Shown: piece after piece, positions 19,108-27,741 of the stretch
How positions within the stretch are numbered: the first letter of the stretch is position 1
How the letters are laid out: each line of letters starts with the position of its first letter
DNA from: SLRI01 sp964402505
GTDB lineage: Bacteria > Pseudomonadota > Alphaproteobacteria > Geminicoccales > Geminicoccaceae
DNA: 64,000 nucleotides
Direction: 5' to 3'
NCBI GenBank assembly: GCA_964402505.1
Contig: CAYOCP010000001.1
Coordinates: 124,001-188,000 of the forward strand
Program-made: the position numbers and the translations under genes
Notes under the pieces: generated by a model
Databases searched by the model: none
Told to the model about the DNA's origin: nothing
What the model saw: only the letters and a program-made list of their open reading frames with translations

Positions 19108-19641
19108 TCAGGAGGCGTCCTCGAGCAGCCCTTCCAGGAACGTCACGATTTCGGGAGCGGACCAGTCGGCATAGCCGGCATGGCGGAAGACCTCGTTGCC
19201 CTCGCCGTCGACGACCAGCGTCACCGGCAGGCCCTGGATGCCGAGCGGCCGGGCGGTGGCCATGGCGGGATCGTGCCAGACGGTGAGGCCGTCGGCGCCG
19301 GCTTCCTGCATGAAGGCGAGGAGCGCCTCGGGCTCGGCGCGGTCCATGGCGAGGGCCACGACCCGGAGCGGCCGGTCGGCGAACGCCGCCTGAAGGGCCG
19401 CGAGCGTCGGCATTTCGCGCTTGCAGGGCGCGCACCAGCTGGCCCAGAAGTTGAGGACGACGACCTCGCCCGAGCCCAGGGCCGAGGCGAGGTCGAAGCT
19501 CCGGCCTTCGAGATCCCGGATTTCGACCGACGGCACGGGCACCGGCTCGCCGGCCACGGGGGCGAGCGGCACCGGCCCCTCGGCCACCGCCGGCGTCGCG
19601 AGGCCGAGAAAGAGGGCGAGAATGACGGAAAGCCGGGACAT
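19108..19641 (-). CDS. TlpA-like periplasmic thioredoxin
   Basis: 177 residues: a signal peptide (MSRLSVILALFLGLATPAVA) and a thioredoxin-fold domain with active site WASWCAPCKREMP and the cis-proline region GIQGLPVTLVVD. Such proteins reduce disulfides in the periplasm, often for cytochrome maturation or redox repair. The ATG at 19641 gives the most usual signal peptide. An ATG seven codons earlier (19662) is an alternative, and neither has a strong ribosome site. It is divergent from argH with fewer than 50 bases between starts, so the two promoters must overlap each other or the genes. Confidence 0.88.
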   Translation of the reverse strand: MSRLSVILALFLGLATPAVAEGPVPLAPVAGEPVPVPSVEIRDLEGRSFDLASALGSGEVVVLNFWASWCAPCKREMPTLAALQAAFADRPLRVVALAMDRAEPEALLAFMQEAGADGLTVWHDPAMATARPLGIQGLPVTLVVDGEGNEVFRHAGYADWSAPEIVTFLEGLLEDAS

Positions 19642-19689
19642 GGCGGACGGTTTCAAGGACATTTTCTCGGACGGCAGCGGGATCGGGTG

Positions 19690-21093
19690 ATGACGGGGCA
19701 GACGAAGGCGGCGCGCGATCTCTGGGGCGGTCATTTCGCCTCCGGCCCGGCGCCGCTGATGGAGGAGATTAACGCCTCGATCGGCTTCGACAAGCGGCTC
19801 TGGCCGCAGGACGTGCGAGGCTCGATGGCGCATGCCCGGATGCTGGCCGACCAGGGCATCATCACGGCCGCCGACCGGGACGCGATCCTGGACGGCCTCG
19901 AAGCGCTCGAGGCGGAGCTCGAAGGCGGCAGCTTCGTCTTCGATCCCGCGCTCGAGGATATCCACCTCAACATCGAGGCGCGCCTCACCGAGCGGATCGG
20001 CGAGCCGGGCCGGCGGCTGCACACCGCCCGCTCGCGCAACGACCAGGTGGCGACCGATCTCAAGCTCTTCGTCCGCGACGCCACGGACCGTGCGGTGGAC
20101 CTGCTCCTGGCGCTGATCGCCGTGCTGGCCGACCGGGCGGTGGTGGAGGCGGCGACGGTGATGCCCGGCTTCACCCATCTGCAGGCGGCGCAGCCGGTGA
20201 CCTTCGGCCACCATCTCCTCGCCTATGCCGAGATGTTCTTGCGCGACGTCTCGCGCTTTCGGGACGCGCGGGCGCGGCTGAACGAGTGCCCGCTCGGTGC
20301 CGCCGCCCTCGCCGGCACCAGCTTTCCGATCGACCGCGAATCGGTGGCCCTGGCCCTGGGCTTCGACCGGCCGGCGGCGAACTCCATCGACGCGGTCTCG
20401 GACCGCGACTTCGCCCTCGACTACTTGGCCGCGGCCGCCATCGCCGCCATCCACCTCTCGCGGCTCGCCGAGGAGCTGGTGCTCTGGTCGACGCCGCAGT
20501 TCGGCTTCGTCCGGATGGCCGAGGCCTTCACCTCGGGCAGCTCGATCATGCCGCAGAAGCGCAACCCGGACGCGGCCGAGCTGGTGCGCGGCAAGAGCGG
20601 GCGGCTGGTCGGCCATCTGCAGGCGCTGCTCGTGACCCTGAAGGGCCTGCCCCTCGCCTATTCCAAGGACATGCAGGAGGACAAGGAAGGGCTCTTCGAC
20701 GCCGTCGACACGCTCGAGCTCTGCCTTAGGGCGACCGCCGCCATGCTGGCCACGCTCGAGGTCGATCCAGCGCGGATGCGGGCCGCGGCCGGAACCGGCC
20801 ACACGACCGCCACCGATCTCGCCGACTGGCTGGTCAGGGTCGAGGGGGCGGCCTTCCGCGACGCGCACGGGAGCGCTGCCCGGGCGGTGCGGGCGGCCGA
20901 GGAGCGCGGCTGCGGGCTGCACGAGCTCGACGCGGCGAGCTTGCGCGCCATCGATCCGCGGCTGAGGCCCGAGGCTCTTTTCGACGTCGACCGGTCGGTG
21001 GCGAGTCGGACGAGCCCGGGCGGCACCGCACCTTCGAGGGTCGAGGAGGCGGCCCGGGCGATGCGCGCACGGCTCGGGGCGCTCGGCCGATGA
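19690..21093 (+). CDS. argH: Argininosuccinate lyase
   Basis: 467 residues, the normal length. It cleaves argininosuccinate to arginine and fumarate, the last step of arginine synthesis in the cytoplasm. Superfamily signatures are HTARSRNDQVATD near residue 115, MPGFTHLQAAQPVTFGHH near 158 (with the acid-base histidine) and the flexible catalytic loop GSSIMPQKRNPDAAELVRGK near 280. The ATG at 19690 is chosen because the product then begins at the family's usual DLWGGHF. It overlaps the small lipoprotein gene by 4 bases and leads the argH-lptM-lysA unit. Confidence 0.96.
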   Translation: MTGQTKAARDLWGGHFASGPAPLMEEINASIGFDKRLWPQDVRGSMAHARMLADQGIITAADRDAILDGLEALEAELEGGSFVFDPALEDIHLNIEARLTERIGEPGRRLHTARSRNDQVATDLKLFVRDATDRAVDLLLALIAVLADRAVVEAATVMPGFTHLQAAQPVTFGHHLLAYAEMFLRDVSRFRDARARLNECPLGAAALAGTSFPIDRESVALALGFDRPAANSIDAVSDRDFALDYLAAAAIAAIHLSRLAEELVLWSTPQFGFVRMAEAFTSGSSIMPQKRNPDAAELVRGKSGRLVGHLQALLVTLKGLPLAYSKDMQEDKEGLFDAVDTLELCLRATAAMLATLEVDPARMRAAAGTGHTTATDLADWLVRVEGAAFRDAHGSAARAVRAAEERGCGLHELDAASLRAIDPRLRPEALFDVDRSVASRTSPGGTAPSRVEEAARAMRARLGALGR

Positions 21094-21239
21094 GGCGGCG
21101 CGCGGCTCTGGGACTCCTGGCGCTCCTCGCCCTCGCGGCCTGCGGCCGGCGCGGCCCGCCCCGCCTGCCGGAAGCGCCGCCGGAAAGGAGCGGCGAGGAA
21201 GAGAAGCCGGCCGGAGCCGAGGGGGGTGCTTCGGGGTGA
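21090..21239 (+). CDS. lptM: LptM-like small lipoprotein
   Basis: 49 residues: MRRRAALGLLALLALAACG followed by RRGPPRLPEAPP. The lipobox LAAC, the GxRGPPxLP motif after the cysteine and the charged low-complexity tail match the YifL/LptM family. In E. coli, LptM helps the LptDE lipopolysaccharide translocon mature. The place between argH and lysA is a very common one in proteobacteria. It overlaps both neighbours by 4 bases (ATGA at the start, GTGA at the end), so it is translated together with them. Confidence 0.85.
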   Translation: MRRRAALGLLALLALAACGRRGPPRLPEAPPERSGEEEKPAGAEGGASG

Positions 21240-22516
21240 AGGCCTTCACCTATCGTGAGGGTGACCTCGCCTGCGAGAAGGTGCCGCTCGAGACGATCGC
21301 CGAGCGGGTCGGAACGCCCTTCTACGCCTACTCGGCGGGAGCCATGCGCGCCCGCCTCCGGGCCTTCAGGGACGCCTTCGCCACGCGGCCGGCGCTCTTC
21401 TGCTACGCCGTCAAGGCCAACCACAACCTCGCCGTGATCCGCACCCTCGCCCGGGCCGGAGCGGGCGCCGACACGGTCTCGGGCGGCGAGATCGAGCGGG
21501 CGCTCCGGGCCGGCGTCGACCCGGCGCGCATCGTCTTCGCCGGCATCGCCAAGACGGACGAGGAGATCCGCTTCGCCTTGCGGACGGGCGTGCTGCAGCT
21601 CAACGTGGAATCGGTGCCGGAGCTCCTGCGCATCGATGCCGTGGCGCGCGAGCTTCGGACGGTGGCGCCCGTCGCGTTCCGCATCAACCCGGACGTCGAT
21701 GCCGGCACCCTCGGCAAGATCTCGACCGGCCGGCGCGGCGACAAGTTCGGCGTGCCGTTCGAGGAGGCGGGCGATCTCTACGCCCTCGCCGCCAGCCTGC
21801 CCGGCATCCGCCCCGAGGGGCTGCATTTGCATATCGGCTCGCAGATCACGCGGCTCGAGCCCTTCGCCGCCGCCTACAAGCGCGGCGTCGAGCTCCTGTG
21901 GACGATCCGTGCGGCCGGCATTCCGCTTCGCCGGCTCGATCTCGGCGGCGGCTTCGGGGTGCGCTACAGGAACGAGGAGCCGGTGCCGCCTTCCGCCTTC
22001 GCGGCCCTGGTCCAGGGGCTGGTCGGCGGGCTCGATCTGGAGCTCGTGTTCGAGCCGGGCCGTGCCCTGGTCGCCGAGGCCGGGGCACTCGTGGCGTCGG
22101 TCATCTACCGCAAGGAGAGCGGCGGCCGCCGCTTCCTGATCCTGGACGCCGGCATGAACGTGCTGATCCGCCCGGCCCTCTACGACGCCTGGCACGAGGT
22201 GCTGCCGCTGGCCGAGCCGGCACCCGAAGCACATCTCGAGCCCATGGACGTGGTCGGCCCCATCTGCGAAAGCAGCGACATCTTCGGCCGCGACCGCTAC
22301 CTGCCCCTGCTCGATTCCGGCGACAGGGTCGCCTTTCTTTCCGCCGGCGCTTATGGTTCGGTAATGTCCTCGGACTATAATTCGAGGACGGGTGCTGCCG
22401 AGGTGCTGGTCGATGGCGGGCGCTGGGCGGTGGTGAAGCCGGCGCGGCCGCTTGGCCGGCAGCTCCTGGACGAGACGATACCGGACTGGCTCGAGGCCGA
22501 GCCGGACGGAGGATGA
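21236..22516 (+). CDS. lysA: Diaminopimelate decarboxylase
   Basis: 426 residues, full length. A PLP enzyme making L-lysine from meso-diaminopimelate. The PLP lysine is in CYAVKANHNLAVI near residue 60. Also seen are HIGSQITRLEPF near 200, the glycine-rich LDLGGGFGVRY, EPGRALVAEAG, and the C-terminal CESSDIFGRDR with AGAYGSVMSSDYNSR. The start is GTG, within the stop of the lptM gene. Because the murE product here has the DNPR motif for meso-DAP, lysA works at the branch between lysine and cell-wall precursor. Confidence 0.96.
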   Translation: MKAFTYREGDLACEKVPLETIAERVGTPFYAYSAGAMRARLRAFRDAFATRPALFCYAVKANHNLAVIRTLARAGAGADTVSGGEIERALRAGVDPARIVFAGIAKTDEEIRFALRTGVLQLNVESVPELLRIDAVARELRTVAPVAFRINPDVDAGTLGKISTGRRGDKFGVPFEEAGDLYALAASLPGIRPEGLHLHIGSQITRLEPFAAAYKRGVELLWTIRAAGIPLRRLDLGGGFGVRYRNEEPVPPSAFAALVQGLVGGLDLELVFEPGRALVAEAGALVASVIYRKESGGRRFLILDAGMNVLIRPALYDAWHEVLPLAEPAPEAHLEPMDVVGPICESSDIFGRDRYLPLLDSGDRVAFLSAGAYGSVMSSDYNSRTGAAEVLVDGGRWAVVKPARPLGRQLLDETIPDWLEAEPDGG

Positions 22517-22556
22517 AGGCGGCTTGCCGGGCGGGCCGCAGGTGAAGGACGAGCGC

Positions 22557-25037
22557 ATGGCCGAGCGCCCCGACCCCTTGTCGAGCCGGAGCTTCGGGCG
22601 GAAGCTCGGCCTGGCGCGGCTCGCGGTCAGCTTCGAGCGCGTCTACCCCGCCCTCCTGCCGGCGCTTATGGTGGTCGCCGCCTTTCTCGTCGTGAGCCTT
22701 CTCAATCTCTGGCGGCTGGTTTCCCCCTGGCTGCATCTCGCGGGCCTTCTGGGCTTCGCCCTGGCGCTGGGCTGGAGCCTCTACCGGGTCCGGCACCGCT
22801 TTCGCCTCGCCTCGCGCGATGCCGGCCTCGCCCGGCTCGAGCAGGACAGCGCCGCCCGCCACCAGCCGCTGCGCGTGCTGGAGGACCGGCTCGCCGACGA
22901 CTGGCGCGATCCGGCGGGCGAGGCGCTCTGGCGACGGCATCGCCAGCGCGTGCTGGCGGCGCTCGGCCGGGTCCGCCTCGCGCCGCCGCGCTCGCACATG
23001 CCGGCGCGCGATCCCTGGGCGATGCGCGCACTCCTCTTGCTGCTCCTCGTCCTCGGCCTTGTCGACGCGCGCGCCGATCTCGGCCGGCGGCTGGCCCGCG
23101 CCTTCGTGCCGGGGACGGTGGGTGCGGCGGTTCTGCCGGTCGAGGCGAGCCTCTGGGTGACACCCCCCGCCTATACCGGCCGGCCGCCCCTGACGATCGA
23201 GCAGACGCGCCGCCTCGATCGGCTCGACGTGCCGCTCGGCAGCGAGGCGGTGCTGCAGCTCCACAACCTTTCGCCCGACGAGGACGAGCGGCCGCTGGTC
23301 ACCTATAACGGCGAGAAGCTGACGCTCGAGACGCTCGGCGAGCGGAGCGGCGAGGCGCGGCTCGAATTGCTGCAACCGGGCCTGCTCGAGGTGCACGAGC
23401 CGGGCGGTGCCGCGCTGGCCGACTGGCAGGTCGCCGTGCTCGCCGACACCCCGCCCTCGATCGTCTTCGCCGAGCCGCCGCGGGCGACGCATCGGGGTGT
23501 CCTGGAGCTCGCCTACGAAGCCACGGACGATTACGGCGTTCGCCGCGTCGCGCTGGAATTCGCGCTGGCCGAGCGCCCGGAGGAGGCCGACCGGGCGGTC
23601 CTCGCGGAGCCGGCCCGCGCATCCGCCGAGGTTCGGAGCACCACCTATCTCGACCTCACCGCGCACCCCCTGGCCGGGCTCGAGGTCGAGCTGAACCTCG
23701 CCGCCGAGGACGGGCTCGGCCAGGTGGCCAGGAGCGAGGTCGTGCGGATGATCCTGCCGGAGCGGGTGTTCGAGCACCCCCTGGCGCGGGCGGTGATCGC
23801 CGAGCGGCGGCGGCTCGTGCGCGAGCCGGGCCAGCGGCGGGCGGTGACGGCGGCCCTGGGCGGGCTCGCCGAGAGCCCGCTCGCCGCCGAGGCGGGCACC
23901 GCGGTCCAGCTCGGCCTCGCGGTGGCGACGGCCCGGCTGCGGGAGGCGGCGGCACCGGAGGAGCGGCGCTCGGTGGTCGATCTCTTGTGGGAGCTCGCTT
24001 TGCTGATCGAGGATGGCGGGCTCTCGATGGCCGAGCGATCCTTGCGCGACGTCCAGGACGCGCTCAGGCGCGCCCTCGAGGAGGGGGCGAGCGAGACCGA
24101 GCTCGAGGCGCTCATGGACGAGCTCAGGGAGGCCATGGACCGCTATCTCGAGGAGCTGACGCGCCAGGCGCTCGAGCAGATGCGCAACATGCCGCCCGGC
24201 ACGCCGATGCAGCCCATCGACCCGTCGCAGCTGGTCGACCGCCAGTCGCTCCAGGAGATGATCGACCGGGCGGAGGAGATGATGCAGGGCGGAGCGCGCG
24301 AGCAGGCCCAGGCCATGCTCGAGCAGCTGCAGCGGATGCTCGAGAACATGCAGGCCGGGGTGCCGCAGATGCAGCCGCACCCGGGCGAGCAGGCGCTCTC
24401 CGACCTGCAGCGGATGATCGAGCTGCAGCAGAACCTCCTGGATCGCAGCTACCGGATGCAGCAGGGGCAGGAAGGCAGGGAGGGCGAGGCCGGCCGACAG
24501 GGCCAGCAGGGCCGCCAGGGCCAAGAGGGTCGAGAAGGCCAGGCCAGCGGCCAGGCGGCGGCCGAGCAGGATGCGCTGCGCCGGGCCCTGGGCGAGCTCA
24601 TGCGGCGCCTGGGCGAGGCGGGCATGGATATCCCGAGGGCCCTGGGCCAGGCGGAGCTGCGGATGCGCGGGGCGCGCGACGCGCTCGAGGAGGGCGAGCC
24701 CGGCCAGGCGGTCGGCCCGCAGGGCGACGCCGTCGATCTGATGCAGCAGGGTGGCCAGGCGATGCTCGACGAGCTGCGCGAGCAGATGGCGAACCAGCCG
24801 GGCGGCAGCCAGGGCATGGCGCCCGGAGCCATGGGCCGGGAGCGCGGCGGTCGCGATCCCCTGGGCCGGGCGACCCGCAACGAGGGCGGCTGGGACAGCG
24901 AGGGCACGCGGGTGCCGGCCGAGAACGACCTCGGCCGGGCGCGCGACGTGCTCGAGGAGCTCTACCGCCGCTCGCGCGACCAGGGCCGGCCGCAGCAGGA
25001 GCTGGACTATTACGACCGGCTCCTGGAGCGCTTCTGA
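22557..25037 (+). CDS. TIGR02302 / DUF4175 family membrane protein
   Basis: 826 residues of the alphaproteobacterial TIGR02302 family, function unknown. Two or three hydrophobic segments lie at about residues 30-80 and another around 155-170. A beta-rich region follows (VTPPAYTGRPPLTIEQTRRLD, AYEATDDYGVRRVALEF), then a long helical part and a Gln/Gly/Arg-rich low-complexity stretch around nt 24450-24570 with repeated GQxGREG-like units. The C-terminus is RARDVLEELYRRSRDQGRPQQELDYYDRLLERF, typical of the family. The position behind lysA is also typical. The ATG at 22557 is preferred, with a GTG at 22542 as the alternative. Confidence 0.85.
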   Translation: MAERPDPLSSRSFGRKLGLARLAVSFERVYPALLPALMVVAAFLVVSLLNLWRLVSPWLHLAGLLGFALALGWSLYRVRHRFRLASRDAGLARLEQDSAARHQPLRVLEDRLADDWRDPAGEALWRRHRQRVLAALGRVRLAPPRSHMPARDPWAMRALLLLLLVLGLVDARADLGRRLARAFVPGTVGAAVLPVEASLWVTPPAYTGRPPLTIEQTRRLDRLDVPLGSEAVLQLHNLSPDEDERPLVTYNGEKLTLETLGERSGEARLELLQPGLLEVHEPGGAALADWQVAVLADTPPSIVFAEPPRATHRGVLELAYEATDDYGVRRVALEFALAERPEEADRAVLAEPARASAEVRSTTYLDLTAHPLAGLEVELNLAAEDGLGQVARSEVVRMILPERVFEHPLARAVIAERRRLVREPGQRRAVTAALGGLAESPLAAEAGTAVQLGLAVATARLREAAAPEERRSVVDLLWELALLIEDGGLSMAERSLRDVQDALRRALEEGASETELEALMDELREAMDRYLEELTRQALEQMRNMPPGTPMQPIDPSQLVDRQSLQEMIDRAEEMMQGGAREQAQAMLEQLQRMLENMQAGVPQMQPHPGEQALSDLQRMIELQQNLLDRSYRMQQGQEGREGEAGRQGQQGRQGQEGREGQASGQAAAEQDALRRALGELMRRLGEAGMDIPRALGQAELRMRGARDALEEGEPGQAVGPQGDAVDLMQQGGQAMLDELREQMANQPGGSQGMAPGAMGRERGGRDPLGRATRNEGGWDSEGTRVPAENDLGRARDVLEELYRRSRDQGRPQQELDYYDRLLERF

Positions 25038-25765
25038 CGCGCGCCATCCAATCGCTGCCCTCCCCCAACCACGACGCGCGCCCGGCGGGTGCCGCGGTGG
25101 CGCTTCTCGTCCTGCACTATACCGGCATGGCGTCGGCCGCCGCCGCCCTCGCCCGGCTCACCGATCCCGAGGCCAGGGTCAGCGCGCACTACGTGATCGA
25201 CCGCGACGGCAGCGTCCTCTCGCTCGTGCCCGAGGATCGCCGGGCTTGGCATGCCGGGGTGGCGGGCTGGGGGTGCATCGACGACGTCAACGGCCGGTCG
25301 ATCGGCATCGAGCTGGTCAATCCCGGCCACGACTGGGGCTACCGGCCCTTCCCGGCGGCGCAGATCGATTCGCTCATCGCCCTGGGCACGGCGATTTGCG
25401 CGCGGCACGGCCTGCCGCCCGAGGCGGTGGTCGGGCACAGCGACGTGGCACCGGGCCGCAAGATCGATCCGGGGGAGCTTTTCCCCTGGCGCCGGATCGC
25501 CGTCCACGGGCTCGGCGTCTGGCCTTCCGCGCCCGCCGGCCCGCTGCCGGACGTGGCGTCGGCGCTTCAGGCGCTCCGCGGCATCGGCTACCGGGCGGAT
25601 CTCGGGGGCACGGGGCCCACGCGGGCGATCGCCGCCTTCCAGCGCCACTGGCGGCCGGAGCGGATCGACGGCCGGCTCGACCACGAGACTATGGGCCTGA
25701 TCGCCGCCGTGCGCCGGCTGGCACCCGCGCCCGGCTTGCCCGGCGCCGCGCCCGGGCCTACATGA
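25034..25765 (+). CDS. N-acetylmuramoyl-L-alanine amidase, AmpD/AmiD-like (CTG start)
   Basis: 243 residues. An Amidase_2 domain carries the zinc-site pattern LHYTGM, WHAGVAGWG, GIELVNPGHDWGY and GHSDVAPGRKIDPGELFPW. A peptidoglycan-binding domain (LQALRGIGYRADLGGTGPTRAIAAFQRHWRP) follows. It cuts the amide between MurNAc and the stem peptide in wall recycling or remodelling. The family's N-terminal SPNHDARP lies before the first in-frame GTG at 25097, so the start is probably the CTG at 25034. That codon overlaps the upstream stop as CTGA and has GGAG 5 bases before it. No signal peptide is seen, so it may be cytoplasmic. Confidence 0.85.
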   Translation: MTRAIQSLPSPNHDARPAGAAVALLVLHYTGMASAAAALARLTDPEARVSAHYVIDRDGSVLSLVPEDRRAWHAGVAGWGCIDDVNGRSIGIELVNPGHDWGYRPFPAAQIDSLIALGTAICARHGLPPEAVVGHSDVAPGRKIDPGELFPWRRIAVHGLGVWPSAPAGPLPDVASALQALRGIGYRADLGGTGPTRAIAAFQRHWRPERIDGRLDHETMGLIAAVRRLAPAPGLPGAAPGPT

Positions 25766-25770
25766 GGCTC

Positions 25771-26192
25771 GGGTGCGTGGCGGACGGGTGACCGCCCGCG
25801 GCCGGTCGGGGCGACCCGGCGGGTCGGGGGAGGAAAGTCCGGGCTCCACGGAAGCACGGTGCCGGGCAACACCCGGCGGGGGCGACCCCAGGGAAAGTGC
25901 AACAGAGAGCAGACCGCCCGCCGGGAGCGGCGGCTTTCGGGCCGGTCGCTCTGCGGGCAAGGGTGAAAGGGTGCGGCAAGAGCGCACCGCGGCGCCGGCA
26001 ACGGCGACGGCACGGCAAACCCCACCGGGAGCAAGACCGAGTAGGAGCGGCGGCATCTTCGGATGCGGCCCCGTTTCCGGGCAGACCGCTCGGGTAGGTT
26101 GCGCGAGGCGTGTGGCGACACACGCCCCAGATGAATGGTCACCCCTCGACCCCGATCGAGGACAGAACCCGGCTTATAGGCCGCCCGCACCC
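25771..26192 (+). ncRNA. rnpB: RNase P RNA (type A)
   Basis: The catalytic RNA that trims tRNA 5' ends. Universally conserved pieces are present: GAGGAAAGTCCGGGCTCC (about 25830-25850), the ACAGAGAGCAGACCGCC region, GGGTGAAAGGGTGCGGTAAGAGC-like sequence near 25965, and ACAGAACCCGGCTTATAGG at the 3' end. The ends are set by helix P1: GGGTGCG at 25771 pairs with CGCACCC at 26186-26192, with GGCGG/CCGCC extending it. The length of about 420 is normal for alphaproteobacteria. Confidence 0.96.
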
Positions 26193-26246
26193 ACATTCTA
26201 CCCAACGGCGTACGCCGACGCCGCCCGGACGGCTTTCATGCAGAGC

Positions 26247-26287
26247 TTGTCCACAAGCCTGACGGCGTTGCCCGCCACTTATCCACA
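26247..26287 (+). promoter_or_regulatory. Two DnaA-box-like sites
   Basis: TTATCCACA at 26279-26287 is a perfect consensus DnaA box. TTGTCCACA at 26247-26255 differs by one base and points the same way, 32 bases upstream. Both lie just before a promoter and AT-rich sequence leading into the division cluster. Binding is not shown. The perfect box could occur by chance once in a window of this size, but its location is notable. Confidence 0.5.
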
Positions 26288-26296
26288 GAAATATTC

Positions 26297-26326
26297 TTGA
26301 CAGCTCTTTAACCAAGTGTCTCAAAT
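26297..26326 (+). promoter_or_regulatory. Probable promoter of the dcw operon
   Basis: TTGACA (perfect -35) at 26297-26302, an 18-base spacer, then TCAAAT at 26321-26326 (four of six bases of the -10 consensus). It lies 10 bases after the perfect DnaA box, in the AT-rich part of the gap. It would give a long leader of about 420 bases before rsmH. Confidence 0.45.
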
Positions 26327-26754
26327 TGTTACAAGACGTTGTGAGTGTGCTCTTTCAGCAACGAACGGTTGACCGGGAGGCCTTGCCGCGGATAGTGTTG
26401 CGCCACTCCGACAGACCAAAAAAGCGCTGCCTGTGCAAATCGATGGCTGTTCGAGTTAAGTTCTCGTCCTACGGCGTGCCAGTTTTGTCTATTCGCTCGC
26501 AGACGAGGGGCTTGCAGGTTGAGGTCGCGCATTGGTAGAAAATGCGCGTTGTTACGGGAGCCCCACGGACTCCCGGGACGACAGCAGACGGACGGCGAGA
26601 ACGGTGCGGCAGAATCGACAAAGGTGCGAAGTTTCGATTTGGGCGCCGAGCTCGTTTTGGATGGCATTCGGCCGCCGGCGCGCCGGGCCTCGCGGAGCGA
26701 CGTGCGGGACCCCTTCGCCGCATCGGCCTGTGGATCGAATTCGGGAACAGCACC

Positions 26755-27741
26755 TTGGCGCATGAGCCCGTCCTGCTCGATGCCATGCTCCTGGCTCTTC
26801 GGCCGCGGGCCGGGGAGACGCTGGTCGACGCCACCTATGGCGGCGGCGGCTACTGCCGGGCCATCCTCGCCGCCGCCGGCTGCCGAGTGATCGGCATCGA
26901 CCGCGATCCCGGGGCCGTCGCCCGCGGCCGGGCGCTGGCGGCGGTCGAGCCGCGCTTCACCATGCTCGAGGGCAGGTTCGGCGAGCTGCCGCATCTGCTC
27001 AAAGGGGCCGGCGTCGGTCCGGTCGACGGCATCGTCGCCGATCTCGGCGTCTCCTCCTTCCAGATCGACGAGCCGGGCCGCGGCTTCTCCTTTCAGGCCG
27101 ACGGGCCGCTCGACATGCGCATGGGCGGCGACGGCGAGACGGCGGCCGAGCTTCTCGCCCGTCTGGACGAGGGCGAGCTCACGGGACTCCTGCGCGAGCA
27201 GGGCGAGGAGGTCGAGGCCGGCCGCGTCGCCCGGGCCATCGTCCGCCGCCGCGAGGCGCGGCCGATCACGACCACGGGCGAGCTGGCCTCGCTCGTCGCC
27301 GCCACCAAGCGCCGGACCCGGCCCGGCCGCTCGCCGGCGACGCAGGTCTTCCAGGCGCTCCGCCTCGCCGTCAACGACGAGCTGGCCGAGCTCGACCGGC
27401 TGCTCCAGGCGGCGCCCGGCTGCCTCGCCCCGGGCGGCCGGCTGGTGCTCGTCGCCTTCCACAGCCTCGAGGACCGGCGGATCAAGCGCTTCATCGACCG
27501 GGAGGCCGGCCGCGTCGCCCGCCCGTCGCGCCATCTGCCGGCCGTCGGCGAGGCGACGCAGGCCCGGCTGCGCTGGCTCGAGCGCAAGGTGGTGCGGCCG
27601 GGCGAGGCCGAGATCGCGACCAACCCCCGGGCCCGCTCGGCCCGCCTGCGGGCGGCGGTCCGGCTGGCCGAGGAGGGCGAGGCGGTGGCCTCCCCCGCCG
27701 ATCCGGCGACGGCCCGCCGGGTCTGGAGCGCTGCCGCATGA
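26755..27741 (+). CDS. rsmH: 16S rRNA (cytosine1402-N4)-methyltransferase
   Basis: 328 residues from a TTG start that gives the family's N-terminus, AHEPVLLDAML. The frame is open further upstream, but that part has no family likeness. S-adenosylmethionine-site motifs are DATYGGGGYC near residue 30 and GIDRDPGA. DGIVADLGVSSFQID, GFSFQADGPLDMRM, ATQVFQALRLAVNDEL and AFHSLEDRRIKRF are RsmH hallmarks. It methylates C1402 in the ribosomal P site. First gene of the dcw cluster, with its end overlapping ftsL by 4 bases. Confidence 0.93.
   Translation: MAHEPVLLDAMLLALRPRAGETLVDATYGGGGYCRAILAAAGCRVIGIDRDPGAVARGRALAAVEPRFTMLEGRFGELPHLLKGAGVGPVDGIVADLGVSSFQIDEPGRGFSFQADGPLDMRMGGDGETAAELLARLDEGELTGLLREQGEEVEAGRVARAIVRRREARPITTTGELASLVAATKRRTRPGRSPATQVFQALRLAVNDELAELDRLLQAAPGCLAPGGRLVLVAFHSLEDRRIKRFIDREAGRVARPSRHLPAVGEATQARLRWLERKVVRPGEAEIATNPRARSARLRAAVRLAEEGEAVASPADPATARRVWSAAA

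Larger units (their letters stand above)
26193..26754. other. Gene-free stretch upstream of the dcw cluster
   Basis: About 560 bases without a convincing gene. The frame of rsmH is open upstream but codes for Arg-rich sequence with no family similarity. The part from about 26275 to 26560 is clearly AT-richer than the window. It holds a palindrome CGGCGTACGCCG (26206-26217), two DnaA-box-like sites and a promoter, listed separately. The mraZ gene that often heads dcw clusters is not there. Confidence 0.7.

Noticed and set aside
26193..26754. Chromosome origin (oriC) in the AT-rich gap
   Set aside because: Only two DnaA-like boxes and no clear unwinding repeats. Neighbours are rnpB and dcw rather than usual origin markers, so it is kept as a regulatory idea only.
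26542..26754. N-terminal extension of RsmH from an ATG at 26542
   Set aside because: The extra 71 residues are Arg-rich, unlike any RsmH, and the conserved start AHEPVLL begins at the TTG at 26755.
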